8,703 nucleotides of DNA from Tannerella sp. (GCA_031260095.1 JAIRKN010000253.1:1-8703), one strand, 5' to 3'. Numbered from the stretch's first letter, positions 1-8,240 are shown. Notes: a model not told the origin generated them from the letters alone. Program-made: numbers and translations.

Positions 1-111
1 ACCTTTGTGGCAGGAGCTGTATTATTTCATGAAAAGAACTTAAAAAATAAAGCAATTGATTTGTTTTTGGTATTATTAGGAATGATATTCTTATATTTGG
101 GGACAAAATAG
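1..111 (+). CDS. 3' end of a membrane protein, probably a DMT/EamA-like transporter (partial)
   Basis: The first frame is open from the window edge to a TAG at 109-111 and gives the last 36 residues of a protein whose start lies outside. The tail has a small, glycine-rich hydrophobic piece (TFVAGAVLF), a charged turn (HEKNLKNKA) and a final hydrophobic helix of about 15 residues ending in YLGTK. An amphipathic turn of the 'F-x-E-K' type before a last helix is typical of the final two membrane segments of drug/metabolite transporter (EamA or sugar-uptake) family proteins, which in Bacteroidetes often end this way. With only 36 residues the family call is a resemblance and the substrate cannot be named. 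Another small polytopic membrane protein is possible. Confidence 0.5.
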   Translation, partial: TFVAGAVLFHEKNLKNKAIDLFLVLLGMIFLYLGTK

Positions 112-128
112 TGCGCTTCGCGCAATTT
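112..128 (+). terminator. Small GC-rich hairpin after the partial transporter gene, weak terminator candidate
   Basis: TGCGC (112-116) and GCGCA (120-124) form a 5-bp stem with a 3-base TTC loop immediately after the stop codon. It is followed by ATTT rather than a solid T-run. It could end or slow transcription from the transporter gene, but the stem is short and the T-tract poor, so read-through into the next gene is likely. Confidence 0.3.
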
Positions 129-167
129 AATAATGTACAATTAACAATAAACTAACGGTTTTCAGGT

Positions 168-800
168 ATGAAACGAATGCTATTTAGCTTGATGTTTGTT
201 TGTTTTGCCGTGTCTTCTATGGCACAGCGTATGGATGAACTTTTTATAAAAATGCCTTCCGATATAATTATTCAATTGGAAGAAGCATGGAGGAAAGATC
301 TTGTCGATTTATATAAATCAGGGAAAACGGCAACACTGGAAAATACAATGCAGGGACGATCCGGCTTGTTGGAATTGACGGACAATTATTTGTTGTTACA
401 ATCTTCGGAACGAAGTATGATGGAACTGAAACTTTTACCTCTTGTGAATCATACAAATATAATTTGTATGATAACGACTGTTTCTGCTCCTGTTGCCGAT
501 AGTCGTGTTTATTTTTATACGACAGACTGGAATCCGATATCTTCGGAAGGGTTGTATACGCCGGTAACCGCCGATTGGTACTGGAAAGAGGATGTTGATC
601 ACTCTTCGATCGCCTGTCTTGATGCAAAAGCTATGTTGGATATTTTTCTGGTGAAATACAGTCTGAGTGCGGAAAACTTTTCTCTGACTGCCGAATATAC
701 AACTCCAATGTATCTTGATGACGATTCCCGCGAGAAAGTAACTTTGCTGTTAAAGGATATACCCAAGAGATACGAGTGGAAGTCCGGACGTTTTGAATAA
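168..800 (+). CDS. Secreted DUF3256-family-like protein of unknown function
   Basis: A 210-residue protein that I recognise by overall pattern as the Bacteroidales-restricted DUF3256 family. No biochemical function is known to me. Residues 1-19 form a classical signal peptide: K2/R3, then the hydrophobic run MLFSLMFVCFAV, then SSMA. The probable cut is A19|Q20. Glutamine right after the cleavage site fits the Bacteroidetes habit of having Gln at +1, which is later cyclised to pyroglutamate. There is no Cys in a lipobox position, so this is not an obvious lipoprotein; a periplasmic location is expected. The mature part is mixed alpha/beta without membrane segments. It contains repeated aromatic/acidic patches such as TTDWNP (about 119-124) and ADWYWKED (about 135-142), and no catalytic motif I can name. 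The ATG at 168 is chosen because it starts the signal peptide directly. It lies 56 bp after the preceding gene, so co-transcription is possible. Confidence 0.8.
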   Translation: MKRMLFSLMFVCFAVSSMAQRMDELFIKMPSDIIIQLEEAWRKDLVDLYKSGKTATLENTMQGRSGLLELTDNYLLLQSSERSMMELKLLPLVNHTNIICMITTVSAPVADSRVYFYTTDWNPISSEGLYTPVTADWYWKEDVDHSSIACLDAKAMLDIFLVKYSLSAENFSLTAEYTTPMYLDDDSREKVTLLLKDIPKRYEWKSGRFE

Positions 801-860
801 ATAACTTCTAAGATAATCATTTTTAACAAGATGGTTTTTATTTATTTGCGTTTCAGGTAT

Positions 861-868
861 TACCTTTG
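861..868 (+). promoter_or_regulatory. Candidate -7 box (TACCTTTG) upstream of clpC
   Basis: TACCTTTG matches the Bacteroidetes primary sigma-factor -7 consensus TAnnTTTG exactly. No good -33 TTTG sits at the usual distance of about 19-21 bp: the nearest exact TTTG (845-848) is only 12 bases away, and a T-run at 835-839 is a poor substitute. It would start an mRNA near 875 with a leader of roughly 150 bases before clpC. This is the best match in the spacer, but one 8-mer is weak evidence. Confidence 0.35.
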
Positions 869-1027
869 TGAAATCGGAAATAGCCGTTAATCATGGACTA
901 TCGGTGGTTTCTTTGAATAATGGCGCGGATTATAAAATGTCAGTCAGGTAATTAAGTAGTGGCATAGTATTTGTTGTATATCCTGATGACTGGCAAAAAA
1001 AAAATGAAAACAGAAAGGGTTTCAGAT

Positions 1028-3628
1028 ATGATAAAAAATAATTATACGAAAAGACTTATCTCTGTAATAGAGTATAGTCGTGAAGAAGCATCAAGGCTTC
1101 AGAACAGCTATATCGGAACGGAGCATCTGATGCTTGGCATTATCCGTGAAGGAGAGGGCCGGGCGTGTCGGATTCTGCGTTCTATGAATATTGATATGTC
1201 GGAATTGAAGAGGATTATAGAAAATGAAGTGCGGAACGTAATGGAGCCTGCCACGAATACGTCACTAAATGATATTGTTATTAGTAAGCCGGCTGAACAG
1301 GTCTTGCGTTTATGTATGCTCGAATCGCGTCAATTGCGGAATGTTCAGACCGGCACGGAACATCTGCTACTGTCTATTCTTAAGGAAAAGATCGGTATTA
1401 TTACGGATTTTCTGAATGGAAAAGGTGTCCATTATCAGATGATATATGACCGGATCGCAGAAGAAAGTATAATGGATGAATTGACTAAAGGCGGTTTGAT
1501 GCAATCGGAAGAATATTATGAAGAGATTAGTGATGGTTATACCGATAATAGTGATGACGATGATGACGATGATTCATTCAGCGCCTCTTCAAGGAAAGGG
1601 TCTTCGGGTTCATCTGTGGGAGCAGGCGGTGCAGCCCAGTCGGCAAAATCCAATTCGGATACGCCGGTAATTGATAATTTTGGTAATGATCTGACACGTG
1701 CTGCTGCCGAAGGACGTTTGGATCCTATTGTAGGTCGTGAAAAGGAGATAGAGCGTCTGGCTCAGATATTGAGCCGGCGCAAGAAGAATAATCCGATACT
1801 GATTGGAGAGCCGGGGGTTGGAAAATCAGCCATTGTGGAAGGTCTGGCTTTGCGTATAGTACAACATAAGATTTCGCGCGTATTATTTGATAAACGTGTC
1901 GTAAATCTTGATATGGCAGCAATTGTAGCCGGCACTAAGTACAGGGGGCAATTCGAAGAGCGTATCAAAGCGATTCTGAATGAGATGTCTAAAAATCCGG
2001 ATATCATCTTGTTTATTGATGAGATTCATACGATCGTAGGCGCGGGAGCCGCTTCCGGTTCTATGGATGCGGCCAATATACTGAAACCGGCCCTGGCGCG
2101 TGGTGAGATACAGTGTATCGGCGCTACGACGCTCGATGAATATCGTAAGAATATAGAAAAGGACGGGGCGTTGGAACGTCGTTTTCAGAAGGTGTTAGTC
2201 GATCCGACAACGGCGGAAGAAACGTTGCAGATATTACTCAATATAAAAGATCGTTATGAGGATCACCACAATACGCATTATACGGATAGTGCATTGGAGG
2301 CGTGCGTTAAGCTGACGGAACGCTATATAAGCGACCGTAATTTCCCGGATAAAGCGATTGATGCGTTGGATGAAGCCGGTTCGCGTATGCATATTTCCAA
2401 TATTGTCGTGCCGACTTATATTGAAGAACTGGAAAAACAAATAGAAACGATAAAAGAAGAAAAACAGTCGGCCGTGCGTTCTCAGAATTTTGAATTAGCG
2501 GCAAGCTTCCGCGATAAAGAAAGACAACTGCTTTCGAATCTGGAAGTAGCAAAGGAAAAGTGGGAACGTGAAATGCAGGAACATCGTGAAACGGTGGATG
2601 AAGATAAGGTGGCGGAAGTCGTTGCTATGATGTCGGGAATTCCGGTGCAGCGTATAGCGAAGACGGAAAACGTGCGTTTGCTCGAAATGGAAGATGTGTT
2701 GAACCGGAAAGTGATCGGTCAGCATGATGCTGTACGCAAAATCGTAAAAGCAATACAGCGAAACCGTATCGGATTGAAGGATCCGAATAAACCGATCGGA
2801 ACGTTTATGTTCCTTGGGCCGACGGGCGTTGGTAAGACTTATTTGACAAAAGTGCTGGCCGAATATCTGTTTGGATCGGCTGAATCCCTGATACGGATTG
2901 ATATGAGCGAATATCTGGAAAAGTTTGCCGTATCACGCCTGATCGGTGCGCCTCCGGGATATGTGGGCTATGAAGAAGGCGGACAGTTGACGGAAAAAGT
3001 GCGCCGCCGCCCATATTCGATCGTATTGCTCGATGAGATGGAAAAAGCACATCCGGATGTATTTAATCTGTTGTTGCAGGTTCTGGATGAAGGGCATTTG
3101 ACGGATAGTCTTGGACGTCAAGTGGATTTTAGAAATACGATTCTGATCATGACATCCAATATCGGAACAAGGCAATTGAAAGACTTTGGACGAGGTATCG
3201 GATTTCATCCGCAAGGGAATGAAAAGGCGGATAGGAATTTTGCTCATGGGGTTATACAAAAAGCATTGAACAAAGCTTTTGCACCTGAATTTATTAATCG
3301 TGTGGATGATATTGTGATCTTTGATCCGCTTGAAAAGGAGTCTATCAATAGTATTATTGAGATAGAGCTTAAGAAAGTCTTCGATCGTATCGGACAGGCA
3401 GGGTATCAGATTCAATTGAAGGATACAGCCAAGGAGTTTATCGCAACGAAAGGGTATGACGTCCAGTTTGGCGCCCGCCCGCTGAAACGCGCGATCCAGA
3501 AGTATGTAGAAGACGAATTGGCAGATATCATCATCCGGGAGGACGTAAAAGAAGGCGATACGGTACTACTCGATTATGATAAGGAGAATGATAAGATTAT
3601 ACACTTCGTATCTGTTTCGGAAAGCTAA
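1028..3628 (+). CDS. clpC: ATP-dependent Clp protease ATP-binding subunit ClpC (AAA+ unfoldase)
   Basis: A cytoplasmic Hsp100 unfoldase that threads substrates into the ClpP peptidase. Domains, numbered from the ATG at 1028 (866 aa): two Clp N-domain repeats (about 6-55 and 85-135, each with a G-T-E-H-L core); a long acidic Ser/Gly-rich linker with seven consecutive Asp (176-182); AAA+ module 1 with Walker A GEPGVGKS (260-267), pore loop KYRG (304-307), Walker B ending D331-E332 and an ERR arginine pair (384-385); a UVR-type coiled-coil middle region (about 464-511, with [11 protein letters not shown]), the ClpC hallmark that separates it from ClpB; AAA+ module 2 with Walker A GPTGVGKT (597-604), GYVG pore loop (644-647) and Walker B LLDE (667-670). 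The ClpP-docking tripeptide IGF is at 724-726, so it should act with ClpP, which is not in this window. Start choice: 1028 gives the usual ClpC N-terminus and follows GAAAGGG (1013-1019). ATG 1004, after an A-run, is a serious alternative (874 aa). TTG 971 and ATG 986 give longer tails with no family support. Confidence 0.95.
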   Translation: MIKNNYTKRLISVIEYSREEASRLQNSYIGTEHLMLGIIREGEGRACRILRSMNIDMSELKRIIENEVRNVMEPATNTSLNDIVISKPAEQVLRLCMLESRQLRNVQTGTEHLLLSILKEKIGIITDFLNGKGVHYQMIYDRIAEESIMDELTKGGLMQSEEYYEEISDGYTDNSDDDDDDDSFSASSRKGSSGSSVGAGGAAQSAKSNSDTPVIDNFGNDLTRAAAEGRLDPIVGREKEIERLAQILSRRKKNNPILIGEPGVGKSAIVEGLALRIVQHKISRVLFDKRVVNLDMAAIVAGTKYRGQFEERIKAILNEMSKNPDIILFIDEIHTIVGAGAASGSMDAANILKPALARGEIQCIGATTLDEYRKNIEKDGALERRFQKVLVDPTTAEETLQILLNIKDRYEDHHNTHYTDSALEACVKLTERYISDRNFPDKAIDALDEAGSRMHISNIVVPTYIEELEKQIETIKEEKQSAVRSQNFELAASFRDKERQLLSNLEVAKEKWEREMQEHRETVDEDKVAEVVAMMSGIPVQRIAKTENVRLLEMEDVLNRKVIGQHDAVRKIVKAIQRNRIGLKDPNKPIGTFMFLGPTGVGKTYLTKVLAEYLFGSAESLIRIDMSEYLEKFAVSRLIGAPPGYVGYEEGGQLTEKVRRRPYSIVLLDEMEKAHPDVFNLLLQVLDEGHLTDSLGRQVDFRNTILIMTSNIGTRQLKDFGRGIGFHPQGNEKADRNFAHGVIQKALNKAFAPEFINRVDDIVIFDPLEKESINSIIEIELKKVFDRIGQAGYQIQLKDTAKEFIATKGYDVQFGARPLKRAIQKYVEDELADIIIREDVKEGDTVLLDYDKENDKIIHFVSVSES

Positions 3629-3648
3629 AACGAATTTTTATAAACGAC

Positions 3649-3683
3649 AAAATGTCAGACAGTCCATGTCTGGCATTTTTTTT
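3649..3683 (+). terminator. Rho-independent terminator of clpC
   Basis: TGTCAGACA (3653-3661) pairs with TGTCTGGCA (3667-3675) as nine base pairs, one of them G-U, closing a GTCCA loop. Eight T follow (3676-3683). The AAAA at 3649-3652 can pair with the first four T, so the structure could also terminate in the other direction. It lies 20 bases after the clpC stop and separates clpC from htpG. Confidence 0.88.
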
Positions 3684-3727
3684 GCTTTCGGGATGACGGA
3701 AAGAATTAATTTAATATTAAAATAGAT

Positions 3728-5794
3728 ATGGCAAAAAAAGAAACGAAACAGGGTAATATCGGGGTTACGAGTGAAAATATATTCCCGGTTATTAAGAAAT
3801 TTTTATACAGTGATCACGATATTTTTCTTCGTGAACTTGTATCTAATGCGGTCGATGCGACGCAAAAATTAAAGACGCTGTCCTCTGTAGGGGAGTTTAA
3901 AGGAGAATTAGGCGATATGTCTGTCCGTATCCGTATCGATGGAAAGAAACTCATTGTATCGGACCGGGGTGTGGGTATGACCGCCGAAGAAATAGAGAAC
4001 TATATCAATCAGATCGCTTTCTCCGGAGCGGAAGAATTTGTAAAGAAATACAAAAACGACGCCGCATCTATTATCGGACATTTCGGGTTGGGCTTTTATT
4101 CTTCATTCATGGTTGCCAAAAGAGTGGAAATTGTTACAAAATCATATCATGAGGATGCGATTGCCATGAAGTGGAGCTGTGAAGGTACGCCGGAATATGA
4201 AATGACGGAAACGACAAAAGATGACAGGGGAACGGATATTATCCTTTATATAGACGATGAGGATAAGCAATTCCTGGAAAAAGAAAAAATAACGGAGTTG
4301 CTTACCAAATATTGTCGCTTCCTCCCGATTCCGATTGTTTTCGGAAAGAAACAGGAATGGAAAGATGGGAAATATGTGGATACGGACGAAGATAACGTTA
4401 TTAATAATACGACTCCGGCGTGGATGCGTAAGCCAAGCGAACTCAAGGATGAAGATTATAAAACTTTTTACCGGGAACTTTATCCGATGAGTGAAGAACC
4501 TTTGTTCTGGATTCACCTGAATGTCGATTATCCGTTTAATCTGACAGGAATCCTGTATTTCCCGCGTCTGAGAACGAATATGGATATTCATAAAAACAAG
4601 ATACAGTTGTATTGTAATCAGGTTTTTGTGACAGATTCGGTAGAAGGAATCGTGCCGGAGTTTATGACGCTGCTTCATGGCGTACTTGATTCCCCGGATA
4701 TCCCGTTGAATGTTTCCCGCTCATATTTGCAAAGCGACCGGAATGTAAAAAAGATTTCTACACATATTACTAAAAAGGTGGCCGACCGTCTGGAAGAGAT
4801 CTTTAAGAATGATCGCGCACAATTTGAAAATAAATGGGATGATCTGAAGATATTTATTCAGTATGGGATGTTGAGTGATGAGAAGTTTTATGAACGTGCT
4901 GTTAAGTTTGATCTGCTGAAGGATGTAGATGGTAAATATTTTACGTTCGACGAGTATAAGAAACTGATCAAAGATAGCCAGACCGATAAGGACGATACGC
5001 TTGTATATCTTTATTCTACAAATCCCAATGACCAGTACAGCTACATACAAGCTGCAAAAGATAAAGGTTATAGCGTGTTGTTGTTCGACGGGCAATTGGA
5101 TATACCGGTGATTGGCCAATTGGAGCAGAAGTTTGAAAAGACACGTTACGTAAGGGTCGATAGCGATACGATCGGAAATATCATCCGTAAAGAAGATACT
5201 CAGGTGGTGACACTTGACGAAGAACAAAAAAACGCATTGCAGGAAGTCTTTAAGAGCCGGATTCCGGCTATCGAAAAGGCTGATTTTATGGTTTCATTCG
5301 AAGCTTTAGGGGCAGATTCCAATCCTGTCGTGCTGACACAGAGTGAGTATATGCGTCGTATGCGTGATATGGCGTCTATTCAGCCGGGGATGTCGTTCTA
5401 TGGCGAGATGCCCGATAGTTATAATCTGGTTCTCAATACCGATCATAAGTTGGTACAGAAAGTGCTTGAGGAGGAGGAAAAAGCCTGCGCCGATAAAGTA
5501 AAACCGGTTCTTGATGATATTAAAGGATGGGAAGCGCGTCAACAGGACCTTCGTGAAGCTCAGAACAAGAAAAAGCCGGAAGAAATAACGGAAGCGGAAA
5601 AAGAAGATATGACGAATACAAACAAAAAACTGGAAGAATTACGTCAGCAGCGCAACCGGATATTTGCCGATTATGCGAAAGATAATCAACTGGTAAGCCA
5701 ACTGATAGACCTGGCATTGCTGAGTAATGGCATGTTGAAAGGTGAGTCGCTAAGTCGTTTTATTAAACGCAGTGCGGAAATGATCCGGATTTAA
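3728..5794 (+). CDS. htpG: Molecular chaperone HtpG (bacterial Hsp90)
   Basis: A cytoplasmic, homodimeric ATP-dependent chaperone of the GHKL fold. At 688 residues it has the length usual for Bacteroidetes and is longer than the roughly 624-residue E. coli protein. N-terminal ATPase domain (about 10-230): helix ELVSNAVDA (36-44) with catalytic Glu36 and Mg-binding Asn40, D79-R-G-V-G-M84 contacting adenine, and the lid glycines GHFGLGF (117-123). The middle domain (about 250-500) contains WIHLNVDYPFNLTGILYFPR and NVSRSYLQ, whose Arg331 is the gamma-phosphate-contacting arginine. The C-terminal dimerisation domain (about 530-688) carries MRRMRDMA and a lysine/glutamate-rich insertion near 600-660, predicted coiled-coil, which explains the extra length. 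There is no MEEVD tail, as expected for bacteria. The ATG at 3728 follows an AT-rich stretch without a Shine-Dalgarno sequence, normal for this phylum. No CIRCE-like or clear TAnnTTTG element is visible in the 44 bases after the clpC terminator, so its own promoter is not identified. Confidence 0.97.
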   Translation: MAKKETKQGNIGVTSENIFPVIKKFLYSDHDIFLRELVSNAVDATQKLKTLSSVGEFKGELGDMSVRIRIDGKKLIVSDRGVGMTAEEIENYINQIAFSGAEEFVKKYKNDAASIIGHFGLGFYSSFMVAKRVEIVTKSYHEDAIAMKWSCEGTPEYEMTETTKDDRGTDIILYIDDEDKQFLEKEKITELLTKYCRFLPIPIVFGKKQEWKDGKYVDTDEDNVINNTTPAWMRKPSELKDEDYKTFYRELYPMSEEPLFWIHLNVDYPFNLTGILYFPRLRTNMDIHKNKIQLYCNQVFVTDSVEGIVPEFMTLLHGVLDSPDIPLNVSRSYLQSDRNVKKISTHITKKVADRLEEIFKNDRAQFENKWDDLKIFIQYGMLSDEKFYERAVKFDLLKDVDGKYFTFDEYKKLIKDSQTDKDDTLVYLYSTNPNDQYSYIQAAKDKGYSVLLFDGQLDIPVIGQLEQKFEKTRYVRVDSDTIGNIIRKEDTQVVTLDEEQKNALQEVFKSRIPAIEKADFMVSFEALGADSNPVVLTQSEYMRRMRDMASIQPGMSFYGEMPDSYNLVLNTDHKLVQKVLEEEEKACADKVKPVLDDIKGWEARQQDLREAQNKKKPEEITEAEKEDMTNTNKKLEELRQQRNRIFADYAKDNQLVSQLIDLALLSNGMLKGESLSRFIKRSAEMIRI

Positions 5795-5798
5795 GAAA

Positions 5799-5820
5799 AA
5801 ACAGCTTTTTAAGGCTGTTT
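5799..5820 (+). other. Hairpin directly after htpG without a T-tract
   Basis: AAACAGCTT (5799-5807) and AGGCTGTTT (5812-5820) pair as nine base pairs, one of them G-U, around a 4-base loop, starting 5 bases after the htpG stop. It is followed by CATAAAGAG, not a T-run, so it is unlikely to terminate alone. It may protect the mRNA 3' end or be chance. Confidence 0.45.
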
Positions 5821-5842
5821 CATAAAGAGAAGAGCAATAGTG

Positions 5843-5885
5843 ATAAGGTTATGCGGATGAAAAGTCTGCGTAACCTTATTTTTTT
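5843..5885 (+). terminator. Strong Rho-independent terminator of htpG
   Basis: Two 15-base arms (5843-5857 and 5865-5879) pair along their whole length with two G-U pairs, closing the 7-base loop TGAAAAG. T-residues continue to 5885. It is the strongest hairpin in the window and closes the htpG transcription unit. Confidence 0.9.
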
Positions 5886-5910
5886 AATGTATACTATGGA
5901 ATTGGGGAAA

Positions 5911-5924
5911 TCTTTGTATCTTTA
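5911..5924 (+). promoter_or_regulatory. Candidate promoter for the glycosyltransferase-pyrC unit
   Basis: TCTTTGTATCTTTA contains TATCTTTA (5917-5924), one mismatch from the Bacteroidetes -7 box TAnnTTTG. It lies just after the htpG terminator and 35 bases before the next ATG, a sensible leader length. A correctly spaced -33 TTTG is absent; ATTG at 5901-5904 is too close. The position argues for it more than the sequence does. Confidence 0.45.
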
Positions 5925-5959
5925 CACATTCAATTAATGTATAAAAATAGAATAAGTGT

Positions 5960-6700
5960 ATGTCGGACAGCGTAGTGATTATTCCTACTTATAATGAAAA
6001 GGAGAATATTGAGAATATTATCCGGGCCGTGTTTAACCTGGAAAAAATCTTTCATATTCTTATTATTGATGACGGTTCGCCCGACGGAACGGCTGATATT
6101 GTCAAGCGACTGCAGCAACAAGAATTTTCCGAACGGTTATTTCTTGTAGAACGCTCCGGAAAGCAGGGGTTAGGTACGGCCTATATCTGTGGTTTTAGAT
6201 GGGCACTGGAGCGTGGATATGATTTTATCTTTGAGATGGATGCTGATTTCAGTCATAATCCGGACGATCTGCCACGACTTTATGCCGCTTGTGTGGAACA
6301 GGGAGCTGATTTGGCAATAGGCTCTCGCTATATTAACGGGATGAATGTGGTTAACTGGCCTCTCGGACGTGTCCTGATGTCCTATTATGCATCTGTATAT
6401 GTGCGTTTTGTGACGGGTATGAAAATAAAAGATACGACGGCCGGTTTTAAATGTTATCGTCGTTGCGTCCTGGAAACAATAGAACTTGATAAGATACATT
6501 TCAAGGGATATGCCTTTCAGATAGAGATGAAATTCACCGCATATAAATGCGGCTTTAAATTAGTCGAGGTTCCGATTATTTTTATTAACCGTGTGCTGGG
6601 AACATCAAAGATGAATACCTCTATTTTCGGAGAAGCGCTGTTTGGTGTTTTGCGTCTTAAATGGGGTAGTTTTTTTCGGAAGTATCCGCAGAAACCGTGA
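5960..6700 (+). CDS. Polyprenol-phosphate mannosyltransferase (DPM1-like, GT2 family)
   Basis: A 246-residue GT-A-fold glycosyltransferase that probably moves mannose (or another hexose) from GDP-sugar to polyprenyl phosphate on the cytoplasmic face of the inner membrane, providing a lipid-linked donor for envelope glycans or protein O-glycosylation. Seen in the sequence: N-terminal strand VVIIPTYNE (5-13); nucleotide-binding DDGSPDGT (37-44); GKQGLGTAY (67-75); metal-binding DAD (94-96) in EMDADFSHNPDDL; IGSRY (120-124); and DTTAGFKCYRR, all in the order typical of dolichol-phosphate mannose synthase catalytic subunits. It ends shortly after the catalytic domain and has no C-terminal transmembrane or GtrA-like domain, so it would be a peripheral protein like the short bacterial versions. 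Glucose rather than mannose as donor cannot be excluded. It starts 75 bases after the htpG terminator and is followed after 82 bases by pyrC with no terminator between, suggesting co-transcription. Confidence 0.88.
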   Translation: MSDSVVIIPTYNEKENIENIIRAVFNLEKIFHILIIDDGSPDGTADIVKRLQQQEFSERLFLVERSGKQGLGTAYICGFRWALERGYDFIFEMDADFSHNPDDLPRLYAACVEQGADLAIGSRYINGMNVVNWPLGRVLMSYYASVYVRFVTGMKIKDTTAGFKCYRRCVLETIELDKIHFKGYAFQIEMKFTAYKCGFKLVEVPIIFINRVLGTSKMNTSIFGEALFGVLRLKWGSFFRKYPQKP

Positions 6701-6782
6701 ATTATCCATCGCTATACTTCCTTTTAGAAAACGACCGTTAGTTCCACCGGGAGAAAAACGAATTTAATGATTTGATAAGCAA

Positions 6783-8150
6783 ATGGCAAAAACGTTCATT
6801 AAAAATGCATTGATCATAAACGAAGGACGTTCGTTCAAGGGATCGGTACTGGTGGATGGTTTGTATATTGCAGGTGTATACGAAGAGAATACATCGGATG
6901 GTTACAATAGTATAGACCGAATCACCGGTAACGATTTGAAAATTATTGATGCATCCGGAAAATGGTTATTGCCCGGGTGCATTGATGATCAGGTACATTT
7001 CCGTGAGCCGGGCCTGACTCATAAAGGCGATATAAAGAGTGAAAGCCGTGCGGCCGTTGCAGGCGGCGTAACGACTTATATGGATATGCCTAATACGAAT
7101 CCTCAGACTACGACGCTCGAAGAACTGGAACGGAAATTTCAACGGGCGGCAGAAGTATCGGCGGCGAATTATTCGTTCTTCTTTGGCGGGACAAACACTA
7201 ATGCGGAGCTTATCTCCGGGCTGGATCGTAAACGTGTACCGGGAATAAAACTTTTTCTCGGTTCATCGACAGGGAATATGCTGGTTGATAAAGAAGAATC
7301 ATTGCGTCGTTTTTTCGGAGAAACGGATTTGCTGATAGCCGTTCATGCAGAGAAAGAGGAGATCATCCAAAGAAACAGGGCCTATTATATTTCCAAGTAC
7401 GGAGAAAATCCGGATATATCCTTTCATCCTAAAATAAGAAGTGAAGAAGCTTGTTATGCCTCTTCTTCCGAAGCGGTCAGGCTGGCGGAAAAGCTTGGAA
7501 CAAGATTGCATATTTTTCATCTTTCTACGGCGAAAGAATTATCGTTGCTCGACAGGGGAACGCTGAGTGAGCGTAGGATAACAGGTGAGGCCTGCGTGCA
7601 TCATCTCTGGTTTTGTGAGGATGATTATGAAACGTTTGGTAATCTTATAAAATGGAATCCGTCTATAAAAACCGCGGCAGACCGTGAGGCTTTACGTAAT
7701 GCCGTAAATGATGATACAATCGCGGTGATTGCAACAGATCATGCACCACACCTGCTTTCCGAAAAAGAAGGTTCTTGCCTGACGGCGGCATCGGGTGGCC
7801 CACTGGTACAACATTCATTACTTGCCATGCTGGATATGGTAGCTGATGGGATTTTTTCTCCGGAAAAAATTGCGGAAAAAATGGCGCATCACCCTGCGGA
7901 ATTATATAAAATAGACCGGCGTGGCTATATACGTGCAGGATATTATGCGGATCTTGTACTGATTGATCCCGAAGAACCGATAACGGTTACAAAAGATAAT
8001 ATCTTATATAAATGTAACTGGTCTCCGTTTGAAGGGTATACTTTTCAACATTCGGTATGGAAGACTTTTGTGAATGGGATCGAAATCTATTCGGAAGGAC
8101 AAGTTTTAGAAAACATAACAGGCCGGGAGATCGTATATAATCATAACTAA
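6783..8150 (+). CDS. pyrC: Dihydroorotase (class I, cyclic amidohydrolase family)
   Basis: Interconverts N-carbamoyl-L-aspartate and L-dihydroorotate, the third step of de novo pyrimidine synthesis, in the cytoplasm. At 455 residues it matches class I dihydroorotases. Landmarks: small N-terminal beta domain (1-60); [15 protein letters not shown] (63-77) holding H72 and substrate-binding R74; MPNTNP with N104; GIKLFLGSS with K156, the position of the carboxylated lysine in many relatives; H188 in AVHAE; H246 in HIFHLS; ATDHAPH with catalytic D319; GGPLVQ near 338-343; and a returning C-terminal beta domain with the [13 protein letters not shown] motif. The first His of the usual metal-binding HxH is Gln70 here. 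I recall the same QVHFREPG form in other Bacteroidetes proteins annotated as dihydroorotase, so it is probably a lineage feature rather than damage. A hydantoinase, an allantoinase or a non-catalytic dihydroorotase homologue is the alternative. The ATG at 6783 follows an A-rich stretch. No promoter is evident in the 82-base gap, so it is probably read from upstream. Confidence 0.88.
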   Translation: MAKTFIKNALIINEGRSFKGSVLVDGLYIAGVYEENTSDGYNSIDRITGNDLKIIDASGKWLLPGCIDDQVHFREPGLTHKGDIKSESRAAVAGGVTTYMDMPNTNPQTTTLEELERKFQRAAEVSAANYSFFFGGTNTNAELISGLDRKRVPGIKLFLGSSTGNMLVDKEESLRRFFGETDLLIAVHAEKEEIIQRNRAYYISKYGENPDISFHPKIRSEEACYASSSEAVRLAEKLGTRLHIFHLSTAKELSLLDRGTLSERRITGEACVHHLWFCEDDYETFGNLIKWNPSIKTAADREALRNAVNDDTIAVIATDHAPHLLSEKEGSCLTAASGGPLVQHSLLAMLDMVADGIFSPEKIAEKMAHHPAELYKIDRRGYIRAGYYADLVLIDPEEPITVTKDNILYKCNWSPFEGYTFQHSVWKTFVNGIEIYSEGQVLENITGREIVYNHN

Positions 8151-8185
8151 AACCAAAGATATTATGTTAAAATTGCGGTTTTTTT
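8149..8185 (+). terminator. Weak terminator candidate after pyrC
   Basis: AAAACC (8149-8154) can pair with GGTTTT (8177-8182) across a 22-base loop, followed by the rest of a T7 run (8179-8185). The stem is only six pairs, four of them A-T. The T-run also belongs to a second AT-rich inverted repeat (8178-8189 with 8204-8215). It is the only candidate between pyrC and the next promoter. Confidence 0.3.
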
Positions 8186-8240
8186 GAAAAAAAATAAATG
8201 AAATTTCAAAAAAGCGCCAAAAACATGTTGTATAATATAA

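Noticed and set aside
160..169. TTTCAGGTAT occurring at 160-169 and again at 851-860
   Set aside because: A 10-base match in two AT-rich spacers without flanking similarity. It is compatible with chance and is not supported as a regulatory repeat.
831..951. Short open frames in the spacer upstream of clpC (for example 831-890, and a frame ending at the TAA 949-951)
   Set aside because: They are 20-40 codons, without a supported start or recognisable product, and overlap the candidate -7 box. They are better read as leader or intergenic DNA.
2933..3415. 160-codon open frame on the - strand inside clpC
   Set aside because: It is the complement of well-conserved ClpC coding sequence; its translation has no domain logic. 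The same applies to the other antisense frames across clpC, htpG (for example 4142-4678 and 4721-5227), the glycosyltransferase and pyrC.
3684..3727. Possible heat-shock operator upstream of htpG
   Set aside because: I looked for CIRCE-like TTAGCACTC/GAGTGCTAA and a TAnnTTTG box and found neither; only AT-rich sequence.
8178..8215. AT-rich inverted repeat (GTTTTTTTGAAA with TTTCAAAAAAGC) as an additional terminator of pyrC
   Set aside because: Almost all pairs are A-T, the loop is 14 bases and no T-run follows on the + strand. It is probably a by-product of homopolymer runs.
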